64,000 nucleotides of DNA from Atherix ibis (Eukaryota; Arthropoda; Insecta; Diptera; Athericidae). Under the pieces are notes generated by a model. The model was not told where the DNA came from, did not search any database, and worked only from the letters and a program-made list of their open reading frames with translations. The position numbers and the translations under genes are program-made. Where the stretch lies: positions 121,516,267 to 121,580,266 of the forward strand of contig OY282605.1 in the NCBI GenBank assembly GCA_958298945.1. Direction: 5' to 3'. Positions 32,200 to 42,309 of the stretch are shown here, piece after piece. Each line of letters starts with the position of its first letter. Position 1 is the first letter of the stretch.

Positions 32200-34850
32200 A
32201 GTCACCAGTGAAATAATTTCTAGTGCAATAATTCCCGCCAAAATTGCTATAAGATTTTATCTGAATAACCCGTAAAATAATTTCCTTCCAAAATTGCTGT
32301 ACGATTTTACCGTAAATTTTACAGTGGAAATATCCGGAATTTTTTGTTTTACAATTTCTTGTAAACCGAAAACCTTTTATAAAAATTTCCTGTCCAAGAT
32401 TTATGTAAATCATCTTGCGAAAACTTTCTACGAAAAATTACTGTCAAAGTTTTCTGTGAACGTTTTTTGTAAACATTTCCTGAAGAAATTTACCATGAAA
32501 ATTTCCACTAAAAGATTTCTTTGAAAATTTTCCTATCAAATTTTCTATGAAAATTTCCCGTGAAAATTTCTCATGAAAATTTCCTGTGAAAATTAACAAT
32601 TCAAAATTGCCGTGAAAATTTCCCATGCAAATTTGGTGTGAAAATTTCCAATGCAAATTTGCTGTGAAAATTTTCTATGAAATTTTTTTGTGAAAAATTC
32701 TTGTGAGAATTTCCTGAGGAAATTTCTTGTGAAATTTTCCTGTGTAAATTTCCCATGAAAATTTTCTGTATTTTGTGGAAAATTTCTCATGAAAATTTTG
32801 TGATAATTTCTAGTAAAAATTTGCTGTAATAATTTTCCACGAAAATATCCCATGGAAATTTCCTATGAAAATTTCCCAGAAAAATTTCCTATGAAAATGT
32901 TCCATGAAAATGTCCTGTGAAATTGTTTTTGAAAATGTGAAAATTTCTTGTGATAATTATCCAACAAAACTGTCCACGAAAATATCCCATGAAAATTTCC
33001 TGTGTAAATTTTTCATGCAAAAAAATTTCTGCAAAAAATATCTTGTGCAAAATCACAGAAATTTTTTTCACAAGATATTTTTCGCAGAATTTTCATATGA
33101 AAATTCCTGCGAAAAATATCTTGTGAAAAATTTCTGTGAAAACAACCCATGAAATTTTCCTACAATAATTTCTCATTCCTGTGAAAATTTTCTGAGGAAA
33201 TTTCTTGTGAAAATTTCGTGTGTAAATTTTCTGTGAAAATTTCCTATGAAAATTCTTGCGAAAAATATCTTGTGAAAATTTCCTGTGAAAATTCCTACGA
33301 AAAATATCTTGTGAAAACAACCCATGAAAAATTCCTACAATAATTTCTCATTCCTGTGACAATTTTCTGAGGAAATTTCTTGTGAAAATTTCGTGTGTAA
33401 ATTTCCTGTGAAAATTTTCTTTTAAAACTTCCTATGAAAATTTCCCATACAAATTTTTCATTAAAAATTGGTCTGTGCAAGTTTTCCAGAAAAATTTCCC
33501 ATGAAAATTTTCTTTGTAAATGTCCTGTGAAAATTCCTGTGAAAATTCCTTGTGATAATTTCTAGTAAAAATTTGCTGTGATTACTTTCCACGAAAATAT
33601 CCCATGGAAACCTCCTATGAAAATTTCCCAGAAAAATTTCCTGCGTAAATTTTTCATGCAAATTTGCTACAAAAATTTCCTGTGAGAATTTCCTATAAAA
33701 ATTCCTGCAAAAATATCTTTTGAAAAATTTCTATGAAAATTTTCTCTGAAAATAACCCATGAAAAATTCCTACAAAAATTTCCCATGAAAATTTCCTGTG
33801 AAAATTTTTCAAAAAAATTTCCCATACAAATTTCATGAGATAATACCCCGTGAACTTGGAAATTTCATGTGAAAATTCCTGCGAAAAATATCTTGTAAAA
33901 AATTTCTGTGAAAACAACCCATGAAAAATTCGTACAATAATTTCCCATTAAAATTTTCAAGAAAATTTCCTGTGAAAATTTTCCCATACAAATTTCTTGA
34001 GAAAATGTCCCGTGAACCTGAAAATTTCATGTGAAAAGTTCCTGTGAAAATTTCATGTAAAAATTCCTACGAAAAATATTTTGTGAAAAATTTCTGTGAA
34101 AACAATTCATGAAAAATTCGTACAATAATTTCCCATAAAAAATTTTCAAGAAAATTTCCTGTGAAAATTTTCCCATACAAATTTCATGAGAAAAGTTCTC
34201 GTGAACCTGGAAATTTCATGTGAAAAGTTCCTTTGAAAATTTCATGTAAAAATTCCTACGAAAAATATCTTTTGAAAAATTTATGTGAAAACAATTCATG
34301 AAAAATTCCTCCAATAATTTCCCATAAAAATTTTTCAAGAAAACTTCCTGTGAAAATTTTATGAGAAAATGTCCCGCGAACCTGGAAATTTCATGTGAAA
34401 ACTTCTTGGGAAAATTCCTGCGAAAAATATCTTGTGAAAAATTTCTGTTAAGACAACCCACAAAAAATTTCTACAATAATTTGCCATAAAAATTTTTCAA
34501 GAACATTTAATGTGAAAATTTTCCCATACAAATTTTATGAGAAAATTTCCTGTGAACCTGGAAATTTCATGTGAAAACTTCCTGTGAAAATTTCGTGTGA
34601 AAATTCCTACGAAAAATATCTTGTGAAAATATTGCAGAACATTTTCCCATGCAAATTTCATGAGAAAATGTCCTGTGAACCTGGAAATTTCTTGTGAAAA
34701 CTTCCTGTGAAAATTTCCTGTGATAGTTTCCAGTGAGCATTTTCTGTGAAAATTCCTGACAAAAATGTCTTGTGAAACATTTTCCTGTGAAAATTTTCTT
34801 TGAAAATTCCCGTGAGAAAATGTCTTAAATTTTCCTTTGAAAAATGAGTT
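32200..34850. repeat. 13-base minisatellite array 2 with higher-order structure
   Basis: The unit is about GTGAAAATTTCCT, with frequent one- or two-base length changes. It starts about 400 bases after the LEXM-like gene as degenerate units. Larger repeats are visible: 'gaacctggaaatttcatg'-type landmarks recur at about 33853, 34012, 34201, 34377 and 34554, that is every ~160-190 bases. A ~178-base block with 'aataatttctcattcctgtg' recurs at about 33160 and 33338. Short open frames on both strands encode KFSQEIF-type 13-residue periodicity and are artefacts of the repeat. Confidence 0.95.
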
Positions 34851-37597
34851 ATTAAAATATTTATCTAATGTTTAATTAGTTTCTAAATAAGCAAAACAAT
34901 TTACTTGAAAAGTCCTTAAAAACTTAACTGTAATAAATATGTCAGTTTCACAGTTTCAATTGGCCAATGGTGTTCAGCCAAATTGATTGATATCAGCAGA
35001 GTTTAATATGAATTCTTATTTGATCGTCGTTTTGCTAATCTAGTTGTTCCTCCTTTTCAAAATTGCGCACACGTAAGGGACAAATAATTCCGTATTAGGT
35101 GTTAAAGCATATTAATGGTAATACCCACAAGGGAGCTGGTGGTGAAGAAATCAGTAATGCTATGCTTAGAAGTCAAGTCTGGTTGGTAGCAACTGGGGTA
35201 AGGCAATTTGTATCTTGGGGCCAGGTATTGTGAATTCAGAACAGCAAAGGAACTAGTAGTGTTATATTGTAAAGAAGAACAAGTACTGTCCCCTTATAAG
35301 AAATCTTGAAATTGTCGCAGAAGTCCTAAGACTAGCAAGGGTCGACATAAATACGAGTACGTGCCGCAATCGGTTACGGATCGAAAAGGATACATTTTGA
35401 CCCGCAATAAATATTAAATGTGCTGATGTCACATTGTTATGTATGCATGTTCGAGATGTCGTATTTATCCCCAAACATTCATAAATAGTAAAAAGGCAAA
35501 TAAAAAGCATGCATGCACGATGACATATCCTTTTGCTAACATGAATATGACTGTTCGGACACTTTTTATATTTGCAATTTTCGTAATCCTTTATAGCTGC
35601 CATGTAAGAAGCTTACATCCTTTTACCACGGAATTTGTGCTGACTTTAGCTGAATACACATAGACTGAAAAGTAATCAATTTCTTTATGCATCATATCGA
35701 TAATAAATATTTTGAAAGAAAAGCAGTTTATATATAAATATTTGTCGGCTCAAGCAGTAAGGATCCAAATGATTGTCTTCGCCAACTTTTAACTTCCCAA
35801 GCTTAAGTATGATTTCTTAGAAAAATAGAAATAAATCTTTTTATTTTAATTTTGTTTCAATTTTAACAATTTTACATAGTTTAAATCGATACTATTTATT
35901 TAATATTTTGTTTATAGAATATCTTAAATATCCTGCAAACTATTTATTACAGTTAACAAAAAAAAAAAAAAACGATTTAACTCAACGGAATAGAATAAAA
36001 AATAGAAATAATAAAAAAAAATACCATATTATGATGATTTCCTTGTTTTTATCAATATTTTATTGTATTTTTCTTATTCATAAAATATCATATAATCGGA
36101 AGATAGGATTACGAAGGATTTTCAACGTCAACAAGGATATTTCCATTCAATTTAAGTTTCACCGTTTTCACTATGAAATTGAATTTGTGTATAAATAAAA
36201 ATTATCCTGAAATATTTATAGATTATTATCCTTTTGGAATCCTTTTTTTTATGGTTGCTTTTATCAAAAGTTATAACACTTTAACAAATAAAAATGTCAT
36301 ATTAAGGAAGATTTTGTTGTCGCTTTCTTCTACAGACTATATTGTATTATGTACTTTTTTTAAAATACTTGATCCTTTGAATATTTTCTTTTAAATTTTG
36401 AATAATTTTCCTGAGTAAGAAGTAGAGTCATTGCAACATTTCTGCTTATCAAGACGCAACACGCCAAAGCGACATATTTTTTAATAAAAAAAAACATTGC
36501 AGTTGGAAGTCCTTTATTAAAATACTTGATAATGTTGATTAAAGTAAGCTTTACTACTTCGAATTATTAATCTTTATTTGTAGTCACATTTAGAGGAAAC
36601 AATAATTTCATTGAAGTTAATAAAGTACTGAAAATTATTTAAGGATCTTATTCGGATTTCCAAAACCAAGCAAACTAAATTCAGAAATTTTATCACAAAA
36701 TACAAGTCCATACATTGTGGAATGAATTTATAAAAATGATGACTAAACTTTAGCTATTAAGTATTTTTATAGAAGGAAAGTACATGTTTTATTATATAAC
36801 AAATACAATAGTGCGTTGGTTGTTTAACAAATTCATCTTCCTGCGTTTGCAAATAGCATACGTTACGTTATGGAATATTTTCAAAATTTTATTGCAAGCA
36901 TTTCAAAAAAATTACAAAACGCATAAATTTTTTTTTACATTTAAAAGTTGGATAGTAGTATTTTGATAGCAGTGCTCTTCCACAAATATATTTCACAAAA
37001 GTTTTCAGTGCTTTTTGAATTTTTCCATATAATTTTTACTTGCATACCACACATTTATCCATGAAGGTATGAAAGCAGTAGCACTTCTGTTTGGGCATCG
37101 ATAATCATCCTCATATCCTTATACTATAATTTGTGTAATGTATTAGAAGACTTTGAATGAAATTTTTCTGAAACCAAATAGAATGCCAATATTAAGAATA
37201 AGGAATAAATTCATTTGTTTGTGTTTGTACATTGAAAAGAATATAGAATAAATCTCATAGGTAAAATAAAATTCTATTTTCGTAAATTTTTAAAGAAATC
37301 TCACAGGGAAATTTTATAAAAAATCTCTATTCATTTGGAAAAATTTTAAGTTTTCTTAAATAAAAATTAAAAATGCGTAAATATTTGCTATTTTTCCATG
37401 ATTTTTTTCCATAGTCTTAAGAATATAGAAAATTTTAATAAATTTTTCTTTTACTTTTTGCGATGATATAAAAATGATACCCACTCAGTTACACCCCCTC
37501 TCCCCCCGCCCCTATAGTTATAATTATAAAAATATATTCTGGTGGGTGAATTTAAATTCATCTAAAGAATTTTTTAAAGCACATTCATTTAAACAAA
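34851..37597. other. non-coding stretch between array 2 and a mariner
   Basis: No transposon or conserved gene is recognised. Slightly less AT-rich sequence at 35030-35660 might be functional or old unique DNA. It contains the small signal-peptide-like frame listed separately. The hydrophobic short frames near 36000-36400 look like chance AT-rich translation. Confidence 0.5.
35541..35663 (+). CDS. hypothetical 40-residue signal-peptide-like ORF
   Basis: From MNMTVRTLFIFAIFVILYSC the frame encodes a basic start, a hydrophobic stretch of about 13 residues and a plausible cleavage region (SCHVRS), followed by only about 16 residues ending at TAG. It could be a tiny secreted peptide or the first exon of a longer secreted protein. 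An upstream in-frame start at 35439 would remove the signal-peptide character. There is no codon-bias or homology evidence, and the surroundings are non-coding. I rate it as possible only. Confidence 0.15.
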   Translation: MNMTVRTLFIFAIFVILYSCHVRSLHPFTTEFVLTLAEYT

Positions 37598-38937
37598 TTG
37601 TATAGTAAAAAGTAATCCATTATTTTGCCAATAGATGGTTTTAACAGTCTGTATGCAAGAGGATTTTTTTCTTCTTCAGATGGGGGCGTTTCTCTTTGAT
37701 TTCCTCACTCAACCGTTGCAATAACGACGCGTAGCAGTCTGTATCTCCCGTTTTAAAAGTGTGATCGGGTTGCACTAGATGGCGTTAGAAAGATAAGATT
37801 TTAAAAAAAAAGTTTTGTGATTCATTGACTCAGTATTTTTGTAGCATGCGTCAAAGATGGACACCAACAAAGAGAAAATACGCCATATTTTACAGTTTTT
37901 CTTCGATAAAGGCGAAAACGAAAGCCAGGCAGCTGAAAATGTGAATAGTTTTTATGATCCTGATACTATAACAGTCAATCATGCGTAGTTTTGGTTTCGT
38001 CGATTCCTTTTCGGTAATTTTGATGTCAAAGATGCACCACGCTCTGGAAGGGCAATTGTCGAAAATGTCGATAAAAGAATGGAAATCGTCGAGTCCGACC
38101 GTCACGTAAGCACTGTTTCGATTGCCCAGGAGCTAAATATTGCACAAAAAACCGTTTGGAACCACTTTAATAAGGCTGGATACAAAAAGAAGCTCGATAT
38201 ATGGGTGCCATACGAGTTATCGCAAAAAAAACCTCATGGACCGAATTTCCGTCTGCGAATCGCTGCTGAATCGCAACAATATCGATCCATTTCTGAAGCG
38301 GATGGTTACTGGTGTTGAAAAGTGGGTCACTTATGACAACGGGCGTGATCAAATCGCGGTTACCCGGCGCACACGGTGGTCAAGCCAGGATTGACAGCTA
38401 GGAAGGTTTTGCTGTGTGTTTGGCGGGACTGTCAGGGAATCATCTACTATGAGCCGCTCCCCTACGGCCGAACTCTTAATTCGGACCTATACTGTCAACA
38501 ATTGGACCGTCTGAAAGAAGCAATCGGCCAGCTTTGGCCAATAGGAGAGGAATTGTGTTCCATCAGGACAACGCCAGGCCGCATACATCTCGTATAGTGA
38601 CTCGCCAGAAGTTCCTGGACCTTGGTTGGGATGTTCTTATGCATCCACCTTATAGTCCGGACCTGGTACCAAGTGATTATCACCTCTTCGTGCCTATGAC
38701 GAATGATTTTGCAGGTGAAAAATTCGCCTCAAGAGAAAATTGTGGAAATCGACTATCCCAGTTTTTTGCCAATAGGGACGAGGGTTTCTATAAGAGAGTC
38801 ATTATGAAATTAACTCCATCATCGCAACAAGTTATCAAACAAAACGGTGCATATTTGACCTAAATCGTATCATTCTATCTATGCTAAATAAAAAATTCAA
38901 TTTAATGCAAAAATAGTGGATTTCTTCTTACTACACC
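37598..38937 (+). mobile_element. diverged mariner (E1) with a patched 5' UTR
   Basis: The left end 'ttgtatagtaaaaagtaatc' pairs with the right end 'gatttcttcttactacacct', with TA at 38938-38939. The ends are imperfect, so the element is old. Its 5' UTR holds an 81-base patch (37653-37733) copied from an unrelated mariner. The coding part is a degenerate transposase (separate entry). It belongs to a different subfamily from the other mariners here, closest to the cecropia/Hsmar2-like style by motif. Confidence 0.8.
37860..38863 (+). pseudogene. mariner transposase, several frameshifts
   Basis: It starts MDTNKEKIRHILQFFFDKGE and reads through a helix-turn-helix region with a TAG stop at 37986, then FWFRRFLFGNFDVKDAPRSG, a second helix-turn-helix with SIAQELNIAQKTVWNHFNK, and WVPYELSQK. 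Frame changes follow: NNIDPFLKRMVTGVEKWVTY (the first catalytic Asp is Val, usually TGDEKW), KVLLCVWRDCQGIIYYEPLP, and then VFHQDNARPHTSRIV to YSPDLVPSDYHLF with the second and third Asp present, one residue further apart than the usual 34. It ends after NGAYLT at TAA. The loss of the first Asp and the frameshifts make it inactive. Confidence 0.85.
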
Positions 38938-39009
38938 TAAATATATTAAAATAAACTTAAGACGATACTTTTCAATAATAGAAGTAAGAAAAAATAAATT
39001 TAAAATATA

Positions 39010-39480
39010 CCAAACTCCTACTAAAACGACTCTACCCATTCCGAGTGGATGATAAAATTATTCCTGATTACAAATTTGGCTTCCGATCCGAACACTCCAG
39101 AATGCAGCAATGTCAGCGCGTTATTAATCATATTGCATCCTTTCTTGAGAGGAAAGAGTGTTTTTAGAAGATTTTGATCGTGTGTTGAATCCTGGACTCC
39201 TTTTCTTCCTTCAACATGATCTTATCATAAATTCATATCGCTCCCAACATCATTTCCAAATTGCAATTACCTCAGAATCCTCGTAAATTTATCCTATTCT
39301 AGCCGGAGTCCCATAAGGTAGTATTCTTGGTCCTATTTTAAATACTGACATAGCTTCCAACAATTTACAATCCCATATCCACGACCTTTAATCATTGTTT
39401 AAGCGATAGAGAGTGAGGGTAAATAAGCAGAAGAGTGATGCACAAAATTCTAAATTAAAAGGTTATGTAAATCAGCATAC
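39010..39480 (+). pseudogene. decayed jockey-type reverse transcriptase fragment
   Basis: The forward strand reads IIPDYKFGFRSEHS, INHIASFLERKECF, a frameshifted LILDRVLNPGLLF-type stretch, then AGVP and GSILGPIL. These are the same blocks, in order, as at 80-410 of the window. Stops and frameshifts are frequent and no YADD box remains. Sequence to about 39680 may be more of the same. Confidence 0.65.
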
Positions 39481-39809
39481 AATTATAGTTGTAGATAAAA
39501 AAAATTTACTACAAATGGTGTTATAGGAGAAAAATTAGGAATATGGTATAAAAGTCCTTTTACTCTATATATTATCAGTGATAGTATAAAAGTCCTTCGA
39601 TCCAATCTATATGACCTCATGGCCTCAAGGACCTACAATCAAAGCCTTGAATCGAATATTCTGAATATGCTTTCAGGACCTTGACCGTAAAAGAGATTTT
39701 AATATTTTAATTCAATTTATTAAAAAAAGGATCATTTTTTTTTGTTAGTGAATTTATCATTTCAAAATAATTCTTTTAGATAGAAAGAATTCTAATATTG
39801 GCAAAGGTG

Positions 39810-40010
39810 TTATTTATACTCTTTACAACAGTTCTGGAAGGCCTTCAGCTTCGACAGTACCAAAATGATTATCTCGAGGGGAAAAAAAGTAATATGGTAT
39901 AAGATTCGGTAAAAAATCATAAGAATTCCTTTTTTAAATAAAAACTCATTTATGTAGCTAGTTGCGTGATCGCAGGCATAGTCATGATAGAGCAACCAAG
40001 TGTCACGTGG
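39810..40010 (-). pseudogene. mariner transposase scrap, second-Asp block
   Basis: The reverse strand reads WLLYHDYACDHATSYINEFL, which aligns with the WLLHHDNAPAHT...EFLAKK block of mariner relatives. The catalytic Asp is retained, but the conserved Asn-Ala-Pro is changed. The downstream third-Asp block is not readable. Part of this scrap lies in the 334-base tandem duplication, so it recurs at about 40250-40345. Confidence 0.5.
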
Positions 40011-40584
40011 TCTCAGATCAGGTGAAGATTATTATAATTGGTTAATATTTAGTTTGGGGAATAAAAAGATAGTTCGAGCAATGACAGGAGCCGCGACACA
40101 AAATGACTACCATTTTTGGATTAAAAATTTGTGCTGGAGGTAGCCGTGGGACAATGGGTTTTGAGTTTACGGAACAGACAAGTTCTTGCAAAGTCCTCAA
40201 TGCTAATACGAGGGTCGTTCAATAAGTCCTTAGAAAAAGATGGAAAAAAATCATAAGAATTCCTTTTTTAAATAAAAACTCATTTATGTAGCTAGTTGCG
40301 TGATCGCAGGCATAGTCATGATAGAGCAACCAAGTGTCACGTGGTCTCAGATCAGGTGAAGATTATTATAATTGGTTAATATTTAGTTTGGGGAATAAAA
40401 AGATAGTTCGAGCAATGACAGGAGCCGCGACACAAAATGACTACCATTTTTGGATTAAAAATTTGTGCTGGAGGTAGCCGTGGGACAATGGGTTTTGAGT
40501 TTACGGAACAGACAAGTTCTTGCAAAGTCCTCAATGCTAATACGAGGGTCGTTCAATAAGTCCTTAGAAAAAGATGGAAAAAAA
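39917..40584. repeat. perfect 334-base tandem duplication
   Basis: Positions 39917-40250 and 40251-40584 look identical by base-by-base reading. Each copy ends with TA and the first ~40 bases of mariner B2 ('cgagggtcgttcaataagtc'), so the left mariner end occurs twice (40209 and 40543). The junction lies in an A run shared by the mariner and the flank, consistent with a microhomology-mediated or slippage event. Confidence 0.92.
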
Positions 40585-41818
40585 CTGTTTTTTTAAAAAA
40601 AAAAATTTTTTTTCAACATATTCTCCTTTTAGCTCTATACACTTTTCCAACCATTTTTCTAAAATTTTTATTCCGTCCAAAAAATAGTATTTCGGAAGTT
40701 CTGCAAAATACTCATCCGTTTGAGCAATGACGTCCTTGTTGGAAGTGAACCGTCGTCCGCCAAGCCATTTCTTCAGATTGGGGAAAAGAAAATAGTCACT
40801 CGGGGTCAAATCTGGTGAATAAGCGGGATGCTGCAACAATTCCATTCTCAATTTCACAATTTTGGCCATGGAAACAGCGCAGGTGTGCACACGCGCATTG
40901 TCCTGATGCAAGAGGATTTTTTTCTTCTTCAGATGGGGGCGTTTCTCTTTGATTTCCTCACTCAACCGTTGCAATAACGACGCGTAATACGCTCCTGCTA
41001 TTGTTTATCCTTTTTCCAAATAGTCGATAAAAATGATGCCCTGCGAATCCCAAAAGACCGTGGCCATCACCTTGCCGGTCGATGGCACAGTTTTTGCCTT
41101 CTTCGGAGCCCGTTCACCCTTGAAAATCCACTGTGATGACTGTCTCTTCGTTTCTGGAGTGTAGTAGTTTATTCAGGTTTCGTCCACAGTAACATATCGA
41201 CGAAGGAATTCAGCAGGATTGCGATGAAAGAGTGCCAACATAGCCTCAGAGTCCACTGCACGATTGCGCTTATTCTCCTCTGAGAGCAAACGCGGCACCC
41301 ATCTTGCCGAAATTTTTTTCATAGACAATTTTTCATGCAAAATTGAAGCGACTGTACCTTGTGATATGCCTGTGGCCTCAACTAATTCGCGCACTTTAAT
41401 TCGACGATCGTTCAAAATCAGATCGTGGATTTCAGGAGTAAACACCTCAACTGGGCGTCCTGAACGATGTTCATCTTTTGTGGATGAACGGCCACGTTTA
41501 AATTCATTCACCCAATTGTAAACCGTCGAAAACACAGGTGCAGATGTGCCATGAACTGCATCCAACTCGGCTTTGATTTCTTTCGGGCTTAAGCCTTTCA
41601 AATGGAGATGTTTGATGACAGCCCTAAACTCGCTTTTTTCCATTGTTATGCACAAATAAATGTCGTTAATTTTAATCGACGATAGAAATTGACCTACGCT
41701 ATGGATCGAGCTGAAATTTTGACTGTCCTATCGATAATCCTACTTACAAAAAAAAATCTTTACCGACACTACGAGCGCAATTTGTCGGATTTTCTAAGTA
41801 CTTATTGAACGATCCTCG
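40543..41818 (-). mobile_element. mariner element B2, inactive sister of B1
   Basis: The 1276-base element has ends 'cgagggtcgttcaataagtc' and the complementary 'gtacttattgaacgatcctc', with TA at 40541-40542 and 41819-41820. It is closely related to the element at 21970-23255. An extra copy of its left end sits 334 bases further left because of the tandem duplication. Confidence 0.92.
40600..41643 (-). pseudogene. mariner transposase with nonsense codons
   Basis: It starts MEKSEFRAVIKHLHLKG and is readable through both helix-turn-helix regions to YVTVDET. There the Trp codon is TGA (about 41175). A second nonsense codon (TAA) falls at about 41010 within the YLEEGKTI segment. Four residues (IDKI) are deleted after TPEI by a 12-base loss. 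The C-terminal part from RLSEEIKEKRPHLKKKKILL is open with LLHQDNARVHT and LTPSDYFLF, but the normal stop after YVEK is missing. It keeps the Trp in RWVPRLL and Pro in YSPDL that copy B1 has lost. Confidence 0.9.
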
Positions 41819-41922
41819 TAAGTCACACAGGAGCCCTCGTTCATTCCACATTTTAGATTTTGAGGCTCATCTTCCACGACTGTTAGCTACTAAAAAAAGC
41901 TTTATTCCAACAAAAAATAAGA

Positions 41923-42304
41923 AATTAGTATTCTCAATAGACTAGTTTGAAGATGTTGTAAGTCAAATTCACCAAGCTTTACACAAATTTTGACGCTACA
42001 TTGTAACTCTAAATTGCGCTGTTGCATTTTTTTTTGTAATGCACCACAAAAACACTCTATAGGATTACATAGTTACCGGAAAAGATACTTACCTTGCCCG
42101 GACTATCATCACAAAGTGCGATCTGATAATATTGCGGACTTCTCATACCACCTAGCTTGTAGTATGTTCCTGTCCCACCTTTTATATATTTTATCTTCAT
42201 CTTTTATAGTACTTTCCAATCTGTCCAAGTCTTTCTTCTTCTTTTTCACAAAATAAGTTTTAAAAAAAAATCCCCATATTACCCCCCACATCCACAATCA
42301 CAAT
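41923..42304. repeat. dispersed repeat R, copy 2
   Basis: It matches 27503-27882 over its whole length with few differences. On the reverse strand it carries the same 36-codon ATG frame (MKIKYIKGGTGTYYKLGG and onward) ending in GK followed by GTAAGT, a consensus splice donor. It lies just right of mariner B2. Confidence 0.8.
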
Positions 42305-42309
42305 CCTTC

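Noticed and set aside
32294..34461. Many 60-86 codon frames on both strands with KFSQEIFTRNFH-type sequence
   Set aside because: They are translations of the 13-base minisatellite, which yields a 13-residue periodic peptide in every frame. There is no start, splice or conservation evidence.
35908..36394. Hydrophobic short ORFs that look like membrane segments
   Set aside because: T-rich DNA gives Phe/Ile/Leu-rich chance translations; there are no consistent start or splice signals.
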